Shown here in pieces: positions 11,646 through 23,253 of a DNA stretch of 64,000 nt. Location of the stretch: NCBI GenBank assembly GCA_022579005.1, contig MU401492.1, positions 124,001-188,000 of the forward strand, given 5' to 3'. Positions within the stretch are counted from its first letter, which is position 1. Every line of letters begins with the position of its first letter. Below the pieces are notes generated by a model, which saw nothing but the letters and a program-made list of their open reading frames with translations, was not told the DNA's origin and searched no databases. The DNA is from Poronia punctata (Eukaryota; Ascomycota; Sordariomycetes; Xylariales; Xylariaceae). The position numbers and the translations under genes were made by a program.

Positions 11646-11948
11646 TTATGTCTCTGTCTCCGGACTATCTGCCAAACGTTGAGACGCTGAACGGGCTCTG
11701 GTCTTCTCGCTAGCGTCTAATCCAGCGCTCTGCCCGGTCTTTGGCGTACTTGGGGTAGGGGCGTGGGGCAGTGTCTTGACAGGACTGTCTTCGACTTTAT
11801 TGACATCGATAGCTTTAATTGCCGGGACACAAGGTTTGTCGGGTGTGGTTGGGGGGTTGTCAACCACTTGCACCTTGCTAGATCCGTCCAGACTAACAGG
11901 TTGCGGCTCCGAAGCGTCATCGGCGACAGCGTTCTTCCTAGCGGCATT
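11646..11948 (-). other. In-frame open extension beyond the YRB2 stop codon
   Basis: Directly after the TAG (11949-11951) the same frame stays open for 100 codons to a TAA at 11646-11648. The stretch is protein-like: it begins NAARKNAVADDASEPQ and continues Pro/Thr/Ser-rich with many charged residues, similar in style to the rest of the protein. No usable splice pair around the TAG was found: the acceptor directly after it would leave an intron of only 30 nt. It may be a recent nonsense change, a sequencing error, readthrough, or chance. Confidence 0.4.
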
Positions 11949-13647
11949 CTAGGCCAACTGCTGAAGCTCACGCTGTACCTTTCCGACCTCGTTCAAAAAG
12001 CTCTTAGCATTTGCCGCGCTCACCTGTCGAAATATATATGTCAGTCACCAGGTTTGTACTGTCAAAGGAACAATCGACTGCTTACCTTAATCTGGACGCT
12101 GACGGCGCCCTCAGCCTCGTATGCCGTAAATATTATACGGTTGGACTTTAGCCCAGATATTTCCTTGAAATTTAGCGACGGGATGAGATTTGTATTAAGG
12201 ATGACGCGATGCGTCGAGTCTTGTCGCATGATTAGTCGGGCGTTCTTTTTCTGCGCCCCCTCGAGCTCCGAGGCATCGAAGCTTCCAGGAAGGGGTGCCT
12301 TGGTAGTTTCGTCGAGCTCCACGCATTCTACAGGCACGTTTATCCTCATGTTCCCGGCTCCACGTTCCTTCCATGAGTTATCCGTCTTGTCGAGGTAGTA
12401 TAACCGTGCCCGTATCTGGAGTAGTGTAGCCTCGTTCTCTTCTCCATCCTCGACAGGCACTGCGACACGGATTAGTCGAGGTTAATACAAGGCATTCAGT
12501 GTGCTTACCTCGTTGCAGCTTTGGTCCTTTGCTCTCCCCGGGTACAGCGGCTCCAGTGCCCTTAGCAGTTTCCGATGGCCCGGTAGCCCCGTTAGCTTCG
12601 TCGTTGCTCTTCTTCGTAGTATCGTCGCCATCATCTCCTCCTTCTGCACCGCTCCCTTGATCCTCGTCCTCTTCATCAGATTCGTTTTCCGGTGCGCCGA
12701 ATGCCTTTGCTGGTTTAGTGGCGGCCAATGAAGCACCAGGCTTCGCAAAGGACGTCAGGGCAGGTCCCTTAACCCCGCCAAAAGTACCACTAGAAAGGCC
12801 ACCAAAACCGCCACCGCCGCTGGGGAGACCTCCAAATGGCGAGGACGCCCCAGAAAGTCCACCGAACGGAGACGGCGCTCCGCCAGTCAAGCCGCCTCCG
12901 CCTCCGCCTCCACTTTTGAAGATGGACCCGCCTGGGGGTAGTGACGTCGAAGCTGCGGCTGCGAATGGTGATGCTTGGCTCGAGCCAGCTTTCAGGAATG
13001 GCGATTCCTGGGTAGCATAGCTTGACATGCGCGAGCTCAGGAAGGCAGACGACGAAGTGACCTTGGACTTGTCGGAGGTCTTTGTCTCGCCAGAAGACTT
13101 GCCATCTTTATCCGTGGGCTTCTCCGACGCCTATGGTACGGTAGTTAGCAAGCGACTTCCCCGTGAATAAGAAGTGTGGGGGGGTCTGTACTGTAGCGGA
13201 TTTTGCAGCTGCCGGGTCGTTGGCGGTATCGCGTAGCCGTTTCCTTTCCGGCTCATCGCCATCCGTTCTAGTTGTTGAGGCGCCGTCTTTTCCACCGGTG
13301 GAGGATGCTTTTCCACCGGTGTTCCCACTACCGCCATTCCCGCTGGTATCGTCCGTCTCATCAACCTCCTCGTGGAGACGCTTCTTCTTAGGTGACGCCA
13401 TCTGCTCCCGAGCAGTATCGTCCCGAGTATCTCGATCGGGGGTGGCGTCGCGGCCAGTGCTAGTTTCGGCGGCACCGGAGTCTTCAGGGGCTGGCGAGCT
13501 GGATGTCGGGTCAGCCGCAGTCGCGGTAGAAAGGTTGGGCTTCTCGGAGATAGCGGTCTGCCTCAATTCCTTTCGCGCGGCTGCGGTGTCGGGGTCCTCT
13601 GATGCAATCCGCTCGGGCCTCGGGCTATCCCTAGCTTGCGGCGACAT
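11949..13647 (-). CDS. YRB2: Yrb2/RanBP3-type Ran-binding nucleoporin-like protein
   Basis: Four exons (13192-13647, 12509-13130, 12086-12459, 11949-12023) encode 508 residues. The N-terminal third is low complexity with two basic clusters that look like nuclear localisation signals (PKKKRL near 86-91, ERKRLRD near 134-140). A Gly-rich part follows with several FG motifs (SPFGGL twice, GGFGGL, GTFGGV), then an acidic Glu/Asp stretch. A Ran-binding domain fills about 350-484: GEENEATLLQIRARLYYLD, WKERGAGNMRI and ARLIMRQDSTHRVILNT are its hallmarks. Yrb2 and RanBP3 assist Crm1-dependent nuclear export with Ran-GTP. The chosen start is the ATG at 13645-13647; one 20 codons upstream (13705-13707) is in frame and also possible. 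The TAG stop at 11949 is followed by 100 further open codons in the same frame, described separately. Confidence 0.88.
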
Positions 13648-15679
13648 CGAGGCGACAAGAGTCCGGAATAGAGGTTCGACTGTTTCGGTTCGGCCAGGGA
13701 TTGCCAAATGCGGAGTAGAGGGGGGGAAATGTAAATCACCGGCAGTGGTTGAGGTCGAGACAAAGCAAATTTCGGACTCGTCTGAAAACAGTACGTGTAT
13801 TGCGCAGGGGAGGAAGCAAGGCCCTCGATTTCCCGTGGTGGAGATGATATAGTTCTACTGCGGCTTTCTTGTAAACTCACAGGAATAGAAAGAGGGAAAT
13901 GGAGAGTTTGGCGAAAGTGTAAATGTTCGGCTCGGTTAGGTTTGGGTAAGGTGAGGTTGGAAGGTTCAATGAAACAACATACCGATGCCAAATCGATAAA
14001 AATAGCGGCAGTCCAGGTCGTCAGGTCGTCGCAATGGGATGGGAGGTGCCCAGCGGACCCATAAAAGTGTTCGGCGTCCATCATTATACCAATCAACCTA
14101 CTGTTAGCTGTGGTGGGGTTAATCTTGCAGGCCTATGTACCTAGGTACCTATTGCATCTGCACCTTGGAAAGAGCAGGTACATTTATTACCCACGTACGA
14201 GTAGGTTATGGGAATGTACAGAGAACCCCCTTTGTTCATCTACAGCCACCAATAGTAAATTAGAAACATATACAGCAGGCTGTCTATTCAAGAGCCTCTC
14301 AAGTAACATGTACATAATTTACATTGGTACACGTACTTGTAAGTCGAGCGTTTACGGTGGGCAAATGGCCCCCGCATCTCTACGAGTGCGAGTAGGAGCA
14401 TAGCCCCTCCGTAAAGCAAACAACGATTGGATCATACTTTGATATACAAACTTCAAGTCATGCACTTTTTTAAATCTTAAAACCTATTTAACAATGATTC
14501 TAAGCCAATAGGTCTGAGCCGCCTATGCAGGCTACCAGGACTTGTTGCTATATGGCGATAAAGCTTGTTACCCCATACGTGTATATAACAAACCAAAGCT
14601 CAAATCTTCCATGCACGCGGGCGGCTAGTTATCTAACCTAACCTACTTGGTTTCAATCCTTTCGACCTGCTTATAATATAATAGAACACTTTAATTCCTA
14701 GGTTAGGTTTTAATAGTCAAGGGAGAAAACACACGGCCCTCTATATTTGTATCTTAATTAATCCATATACCTACAAGCGAGAACCTTGTGTCCAGCCCGA
14801 GGTTTAGTACAAGCGGGCCAGGAGGTGTCTCGTAGGCGTAGGTAGGCGTGGGCGCATGGAAAAGCCATGTGTGTGCGGGTGCATGCGGTAAAGAATTGGA
14901 GCCACAAAAGCAAAACAACAACAACAACAACATCTTTTATATACTTTTATATACCTACATACCTGTACTTCCTATTTACTCGTAGAGGACGATTATTCCT
15001 ACCAAAACTTGAAAGGTTGTACTTACCAAAAAAAGAAAAATAGGCCAGTGTTCATGCATCAATATATACAAGTAGCGCCAGGATCCGAACTGTCGGTTTC
15101 CAGCACCGACGTACAGGAAATCAGATTGGACGCCACCTGCATTGTAGAGGGTCAAATTTCCACAAATAGTACTACTGTCCCTTCGGCAGTTATAATACAT
15201 CACAGGTTTTGGAACCGTAGGCCGTATGCATACCAAGCGACGAATGTCTTATTATTTCATTAGTCCTCTTATTACAAGTAGATGGCCTTTTAAGACTAGA
15301 CCCAGGTACTCGTAAAACACAGAAGAGAGCCTTGAAAAGAAAAGAAATGAGCGGCATAATAGAGGTAGTTGCAAGTACTTATATATCTTGACGTCCGCTT
15401 TAGTTATGCTATGCGAACCCTGATGTTTTGTTTGGGCAGCTCATTATAAACAGCAAGCCCATTAAATGCTTTCTCCATCCCTCTCTTTCCTTTAGAATCT
15501 TTACAAAGTGGCCTGTAGAGAAAACAAAAGCTAATTTAAAGCTTGACATATAAACGCCGTTCTATCATGCAACAATGAGAATAAGTAGAAAGCTCCCGCA
15601 CTCCAGGATTCCAGATGCGTCATAAATGTACTTCAGCATCCATTCTTGTTCTGCTCCACCTCTTACAGCCGCGTATAGG
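13648..15679. other. Intergenic stretch, no gene recognised
   Basis: About 2 kb between the YRB2 start and the chitin synthase stop. It carries scattered TACCTAGGTA-type palindromic short repeats (for example near 14141-14150) and a (CAA)n stretch near 14916-14932. No coding signal is seen. The promoter of YRB2 should lie at the left end. Confidence 0.5.
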
Positions 15680-18313
15680 TTACCTACCGCCTGCTCTGCT
15701 TGAGCCAGCGCCGTCGTTTAGGCCAATATCGGCTCTATCTGTGTCTCCGTCTCCGTTGCCGTCGGCATCCGTATCTGCGTTGGCGTTACGTGTCCAATTC
15801 GCCACGGAGAGCGGACTTCTGCCCGTCCTGTTGCTGCTATTACCGTGTAGGCCGGCGGATTGTCGCGAAGGCCGTGATGAATGAACCCTTGGTACGGACG
15901 GGCCGGGGGAGCGTGGCCGTGACGATCGCGAACTCATGCTGCTATCGTTACTGTGCGGTCTCCGACCATTGCCGGATTGTTCCGCGCTCGCGTCCCACTC
16001 GGATCCACCAGTCTCGACGTCTCCGATCTCATACACTTGTCCCGTGGGTGGGATAGCGTACTTTTTAGAGCTCTCGACGAAGTGGTTGTACTGATTCGCC
16101 TGTGCTAGTTCGTACTTTCTGCGGTCCTCTTCGCCCATGATGCTCTCCACTCGCCGTGGGAGGTAGATCGAGTTATTGCTCGTCGTCAGGAAGCTCTCCC
16201 ACGAATCCCGGTGCTCCAACGCGAGATGGTTCTTCATACCATTGGCTGATTCGGCCAGTGTGTTATAACTGTATCTCGAATCCTCGTCGTGCACATAGAA
16301 TCCATCCGGCTTCTTCTCTGGAGCCGCGAACTTGCCCTCGATCTTCTCAGGCGGCAAGAGTTTGCTCTTGCTCTTCTGGAGACCGACCCCCTTGTCCTTC
16401 AGACTGTTGCCCCTCTGTATCTCTGCGGCCGGCATAAAGGTCTCAGGCACCAGGTTAAGGTCGTCACCCGTCTTCTCGGCTTGTTCAATGGCCTGCTGTG
16501 GCGTGGTGTCCTCGTTGGCAGTGGCGGCATCGGCGCGCGGTCCGCCCCAGGTTCGCTGTCCGGCTGTGAAAATACCGTACACCATGTAGTACCAGTTGAA
16601 GAAGGGGTTCAGGACGAACATGACGGGATAGAGCATAATCTTGAATCGCTTCAACTTCCAGCCAAAGTAGATCATGAGTAGCCAGTTCAGTCCGAGCGAA
16701 ACGCCGATAAAGCCGACCGGTAGTTGATCGATCCGCATCGTCGTCGTCACGAGAGATAGTACCAGGATGGAGAAGAGCAAAGCGGTGGTGCGGATCGTGT
16801 TTTGTGCAAATCGAACAACCAGCAAGATCGGGTACCGTTTCCAGAGCCGCCAATCCGTCAACATGCACACCTCGTTCGTGATAAAACCAAGGAACCACCT
16901 CCGCCGTTGCTTAATCAGCGACCTCACGGTCTGTACCGCTTCGGTTTTGCAAAAGGCAGATGTGCACATCTGGATCTGGTACCGCTTCTTTGCACCGATC
17001 ATGAAGAGATGGGTCAGCCAACGGTCCTCGCCCAGGTGACTCTTTGCAAAGTCGAACAAGTCCTCGCATTCCTCGGCCTTGTCTGCGAAATAGTATTTGG
17101 CCATGCGCCGGAACGCAGAAAATCGCAGCATCGTCAAGGCACCGGGCAGGCACGTCACGGCGCCGCAACCCGACTCTACAGTCCGTTCAAAAAGCTGCCC
17201 ATGGACATACTCCATATCCTGGAGAAGGGTGATGAGACTATGTTTTTTCGTGGTGGAGGTGATAACACCCGTCATGGCAAGCATGTCTCTGCGGTTACCA
17301 GGGCTCAGTTCCATGTCGTAGACAAAATTCTGAAGGCAGACCCGATCCAAAATGCAATCCGAGTCGATGAAGAGGATGAAGAGGTTGTCGTTTCTCTTGA
17401 GGTATTCCCTGTACACCTTGTCGATGAGTTTGAACGTCGATTTCTGGCAGTGTCGTTTTCCCCCGTGCGGAAATCGAGAGACAGTGATGCGTGCTGCTCG
17501 GTAAGTGACATCGATACTCTTAGGATATGACTCCAGCGTCAAGGGCACGCCCAACTTCTCAATCGTGTTGAGGTACAACTCATCTTCCTGGTCCCCGTCA
17601 AATGATAGGAAGACGTGGATGCATGACGGAGGATAGTCGCAGTCCACGACCGAGTTGATAGCGGTGACCAGGATATCGGGCTCTTCCTTGTAGCAAGGCA
17701 TTACAATGACGACCTTGGGAGCCGAAACTTCGTCCAGAACCTGTTGGATCCGTTTCGTTCTCCCGAGCTGGTTTGTGACGACTTGGTACACGCAGAAGAG
17801 CCAGGGAATGGTCAGGAGCCCGGCAAAACTCCAAAATGCGAACCATTGCAAAGCGCCAACCACCTGGGCAGGGAAATATCTTGTGACCTCGGATGGCAGA
17901 GGCAGTGTAACTATCATAATAGGCAAGAAGATTAACCTGTAAGACGTCAGCTAAAAGTCCAACAGGCCAAGGGGAAGGCAAACGAGTATACCGGAAGCAG
18001 AGAAATAGAACCGCTACAACGACGGCCAGTACTCTGATGGTCCAGTGCTCTGCCTTTCTAAAGACCTTGTACAGACAGTACAAGAATGCAGCTATCCACA
18101 GAAACCACTCCAATATCGCAGCCAGCATGATAATTCCCACGATGACGGTATAAATGATCTATGCCGATAGTCAGTCGAATGCAAGAGAGTGGAAAGGTAA
18201 AACAAACACGGGGAAAGAAGAATGACTACGGCGCTACGGAAGTTTCATTAAAGCTGGTGGAAAGTGTTCCATACCTCGTGGACAGGCCACTCGGCGGCCG
18301 TGTATTGCTGCAT
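15680..18313 (-). CDS. Chitin synthase-type glycosyltransferase family 2 membrane protein
   Basis: Three exons (18275-18313, 17992-18158, 15680-17936) encode 820 residues. Exon 1 carries just 13 codons (MQQYTAAEWPVHE). Three hydrophobic segments precede the catalytic domain (about 14-43, 52-77, 95-125). The GT-A domain has the nucleotide-binding start VVIVMPCYKEE (about 144-154), the metal-binding DSD (260-262), EDRWL (372-376) and QRRRW (412-416), the signature of chitin synthases; further membrane spans follow. The last 250 residues are hydrophilic, Ser/Arg-rich and probably cytosolic. It polymerises UDP-GlcNAc and extrudes the chain through the plasma membrane for the cell wall. There is no myosin motor and no long N-terminal extension, so it is one of the short types; class VII is my guess. 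A gene-poor region of almost 5 kb lies upstream. Confidence 0.87.
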
Positions 18314-21300
18314 CTTGACGGCCGATATCCTGCGGAATCTGGCGACGGACTTGGAAGCGCAGTCTAAACGCCCAAAGATAAGGACTTCGGTCTGGCAGGT
18401 TTGATCTCTACACTAGATCATCGGTGGAGAGAGGCTTCTTTTATGCAAGCATCCGGCACTTTTAGTAAAGAATGACACGCACGTGTCTTGTGTTAGGAGA
18501 CGACTTTCTTCTTTCCGCAGCACTTAACGGCTACTGGCAGACTGGGCGCACCAGTGACACGGTGTTCGCTACCACAAGCCCTAGGCCAAAGAGGCCTCTC
18601 CACGTTTTTTTTTGCAGTTATTTTAGTTTGTTATTCTTTCCCCCGAACGTGGCGAATAATCGGAATAACGAAAACGAAGTTCCACGACTTGAACTAAGTA
18701 TCCCAGCGCAATGGGACAGAAGGCAAAGAGATTCGATGCGGTGTAGCCAGTCAGAGGGCTCTCCTTGTCCGATGTGCCGGGGCTGATGTGACACAAGCCT
18801 CGTAATAAAAAGCAAGAGTCAAGGGCCCTTGAATGATTCCGGTAAACAGCCAGTCAGGATCTGTGTTTCGGCAGGGGAAGGGGAAAGCAATCAAAGCACA
18901 CAGACGGTTTCCCTGTTGCCAGCAGAGTAAAGCCAGCACACACAGCTGGCCTGGGAGGTATACGGTAGGTCTCCTTGGTGATTATAGAATAGAACAATGA
19001 TTTGCGACGTAGATGTACGACGGAAATGAGGGTAGTTTGCTTTCCTCCGGACCATTGACGTCAATAGCTAGCAATCGAGGTTCACAAGTTGGTCGGTGAA
19101 TTAGTGTCTAGGTGGCCCGTGACTCGGAGCTAAGGATCGGGTGAGACAAACAGGGGATACCAAACTGTTGATGAAGATGGGAAAGAAGGAGAAAAGAGGC
19201 CGACTTTAGCAGGCGAGACGATGGGCCGGGTGCCTAAGGCTAATAATAATGATTGATGTCTGGGAGAGGGATAAGACCTACGACCGGGGGAAGGGGTATG
19301 TTTTTATTAGTGTCGTCAAGCAACCTACATAATCTTCGAGATCTGGATCTGGCGGATCAACAAGCAGTACGTAGCATTCGTCATTCATAGGCAGGCTTGA
19401 GCTGCATATGAGCTGCATCCAAAGGGGGAGGGGGGAAGCTTGCAGACCACGAGTCCTGGGGGAGGGTTGGTTGGCGAAACCCGAACGCGAATCAGGAAGG
19501 CTCGAATATCATTGGGAAGGAGCGACGATCCAAGCGCCCCTGTGTTGTATCGAGGCAATGCGAGGACATTGTTTCCGATGCAAGACGACCGACATCTGGT
19601 GTACCGTGGCTTTCGTTCACTGACTACATATACTTAGCCAGCTACATGTCTTGTCACTGTCTAGTATCTACTTACATGTAGATAGTAACCAAATTTAGAA
19701 AATAGTTCTCGCCATCAAATCTCCAAAGTCTGCCAACCAAACCCCCATTTCGGCGTCTAGATCGCGTACTTTATCTCTAGGCTCTAGCCTCTAGCCTAGG
19801 GATATATTCGCGGGCCAATTCAGATGAACCTCGCGTACAGTTACCGATAATTGTCAGCAATGTACGTACTGCTGTACAGACTGGATTATTAGATAAGGCC
19901 CGAAGCACGTACTTGCCGTGTCGGGCACACTCGTGACTCGTCCCCAGTCTTGTTAATAATAGCTTCATGACACAACCTACAATCTTTCAGCAGCCCACGT
20001 TCAGTTCAAATAGGACACCACACAATGACCGGAGCGAAACGGTACCCCCCGAGACGGAACCTTGGCAGCAGAACCAAGACTTGCAAAATATCATCCATCG
20101 GTCAAACGCTTAGAAAGACACTGTGTGTGTACATCTGTATATCTGTAGAGAGGCATCGGCCAACGCTCCGATATTAGTACCTCACCTTATATGTGCAAAC
20201 CAATAATCAACGTCGGATGAATATACGAGTAGTACGTATGGCAGAATGCAGTCTTGGGCGAGATTCTAGCTAGGAGTCCGCTTTTCATTTGCTATTTTGT
20301 TGCCTGTCACTTGTTGTTTGTCGCTTGATGTTTCGAACAGCGCCTTGCAACACCTACCAATAAAAAAGCACTGCACGAGCGGCCCAGACAGCAAATTAAG
20401 CAACCGCGAGGCAACTCACCGGTATGATACAGAGTCGGTTTATCATCTCCAGACAAGTCTCTGAAAGAGGTGGTTAATAATACAGTTGTCCTTGATAATC
20501 TGATTCTTGTCGGCGCCATATCCGTCGCTTTAATGAAAGGCCACACGTATAATCCGTTGCACTGCTCTTCCGATACGTCGCTACCAAAGAAGCAATGATA
20601 TCCAAGACGTAACGTTGAGTACCGCCTGAAGGTCTTCATATAGCGGCATCACGGCTACAGTCATTTGGGCCAATCGCGATAGGAAATGTGTGCAGAAGCG
20701 CGGCCCGGACCTTGGGTCTTCTGGGCTGGGCCGCTCCAACCTGCGTGGGGAGCATCGGGTGCTACGAATAGAATCAGAGCCTTTTTTACATCTTTTCCCA
20801 ACCGCTGGGGTTTGAATGACACGCGCCGTTTTGGAGCGTTGCCCCGGCAGATCTTGAACAGCAATAAATACCGTAAACTCGCCGCCCCGTTGCCTTTGCC
20901 GTTGCCGTTTTCCGTTGATCTGAGATTGAATTATATGGTTTCATGACCCTGTACCGATAGAGTAAGTATCTAGAAAGAAAATGGTAATACCGATTCTAGA
21001 GGGCTACTGAACGGCTTAAACGAATACCCCTTGAGCCCCCTAAACCTACCTAGACAAGATGATTTCAATCGACGATCAGAAAATCAATCATAAACCAAGA
21101 CAATCACTCATGGTGGGCATGTGGCTGAGGTTTTGAGCCAGTAGGCCGCTCGATATCTTCAAGAAGGAGGGGGCGGGATACGAAGCGATATAACCTGCTG
21201 TCATTAATGATGTAGGCAATAGGGGATGGGGTTGGTTGTCCAGGTGCCAGCGCTGAAAGTTAACTACCGCCAAGAGCTGTACCTGGCACTAAGACAGAAA

Positions 21301-23253
21301 CTCCCGGGTCAAGAGCGGCTGGACCTGAGACAGGCGGGAGTACCTACTTACCTACGTGTACCTGATTGCTCGTCCATACTACTTGCCCAATACGGTAGCA
21401 TAATAGTGGTATTCAGGTAGTCGGCCTGAATATGATGTATCTCCCCGGTACCTAGTGCTGGGTGTCTCCACTGTGCTGTACGACCGGTGGTGTCATTCGG
21501 CCACAGCGGCAGTTGAGAAGCCGGGTGTTTTCACCGACCAAGTGTTCTTAACCAAAGGTATCATTGATCGAGCACCAAGTAAACGGCCCAAGCAACCAAT
21601 CAGTTTTCGGTTTCCTCCCAGGTCCAAACATATACATCTCTTACAGAACAATGAAAACTTCAAACATTACTAAGTACGAGTAGGTAGATCAGCATTTTGC
21701 TATTCATATTGTTTTTCTTCTTCTTCCAAACTTCACCCACTATGGTCGCGGTGTTGTACAACGAATGAAGGAATGAATTACTGGTCAGCAAATAGATGTG
21801 ATGTGACACGTAAAATTATACAGCAGCCACAAACCATTCATTTACTTCTCTAGCCTCCCCTCCATTGGATACGACGATACGACATCGCTTAAAAGAAAAA
21901 CTTGCATTTCCCCGGGTTCGACTTTCCCTGCGCGTCTAGAGAGTAATGGATGGCTGAATGGGAGAAGACAGACGGAACCACCTCGCGCACACACACACAC
22001 ACACACGTCAGCCCCTTAGCGTGACATTGCAGGGGAATGGGCATCAATAAATGCTTCAAACGCCCAGAGCTACCATCTCGGCAACCGAGCGGAGCGAGGT
22101 TCGAAATAATCAATAAAATCAATCAGCTTCGAATTTTGAGAACAGATGAAGGGAAGGAAGAACGAGTAGGAATAATATAACCGTTTTAACCGAGTGGCTA
22201 CACCATCCGCAGGTCTGGCTACTTGTTGTTCAACGTCAGTTTGATCCCAAAAAGCCCTTATGAACTGCTAGAATGGTTCAACGGTGTAGAAGGCGCCATA
22301 TGACATTATCAAGTCTTACCCGGCCGTCTCCAAATACGCATTAGCCAGGCAGCAGGGAAGGAATGGAGAGAGAGAGGGACGTATGAAAATCACACGTGCG
22401 TCCCAGAAACCCCGCGATTAGGTGTTGCTTGTGAGAGATATCTTGCCAAGAAGGGAGCAAATTTGAAAACCTCGGCCGTTTTTAAATGAGCGTAGAACCG
22501 GTTGGCAAACGAGTGTATTATAGCTACACGTAGATAGTAGCTAAATTGAAGTACTGCTAGGGGACTCAGCCCGAGCCCAAAAGCAACGCAGTGGCTGAAA
22601 GCCATGAATCAATCTCTCTCTATTGTATATTCGGACGCCACCACATGACCTACTGGGCTGTATGACGACGCCGACATTTTTCTATTTTCCCCGCTAGCTT
22701 TTGTCTTTGCTTACTGCATAAGCCGTAGTTATGACGCAGATTCACCAAACCCAAGCCTCCTGCATCTCTTGCTAGTTCGCGGCCACACCAGACCGGTGGG
22801 TTCGGAGCCTTGGGCATCCATTAAGATGGTTTGACCCGTACTCACCTCCACAGTACTCCCTATGAAGAGGATGTCATGCCGTTAAATCGTCTAGTGGGCA
22901 GGGCTCCGTAAATGCTCGGGATCGCAATAGATGGAGACATCTTGGGGAATGCAACGCAAAACTGTGCATACTGACAACGGGCTTCAGTCGGCCCGTTGCT
23001 ATGGCATGTCTCTTAGACCTCGCCGCTAGATCCGCTAGCCTTGCGGCGGGCGGTCTCGGCGTCTGAGGAGCTGAGTAGTGTGCCTAGGGAGATTCACATG
23101 ATAAGCCCGGGTAGCATTCGATATCATCAAAGCTACTCGTATAACTTATACTGTATTGGTCCTCAAGTCCTAAATCGCGCAGAGAAGGAGTGCAAATGTC
23201 AGTCTCGTTCTTATGAGTTGGGCAAGAACGATACCAGCCTAAGAACCTAGCCG
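18314..23253. other. Gene-poor region of about 4.9 kb
   Basis: Between the chitin synthase start and the UPF2 stop. Open frames reach only 110 codons, with no recognisable motif or coding bias on either strand. It contains one (CA)n stretch near 21987-22006. The base composition is ordinary, so it is not a RIP-mutated block. The left end should hold the chitin synthase promoter. Confidence 0.5.

Larger units (their letters stand above)
9137..11648. other. Low-complexity intergenic region with assembly gap
   Basis: No gene is recognised. The region holds a CT-rich tract (about 9286-9312), a G17 run, ten N, a C78 run, an A-rich tract near 10079, (GTAA)7, (TGTC)5 and a CA-rich repeat. The 5' UTR and promoter of the RRM-like gene lie at its left end. 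Confidence 0.6.

Noticed and set aside
12718..13852. Plus-strand open frames opposite YRB2, Pro- or Ser/Val-rich
   Set aside because: Antisense shadows of Gly- and Ala/Thr-rich coding exons.
20307..20639. Minus-strand open frame of 110 codons in the gene-poor region
   Set aside because: Random-looking composition, no motif, no coding bias.
22081..22140. tRNA-like GGTTCGAA box
   Set aside because: No matching A box, acceptor stem or cloverleaf could be drawn around it.
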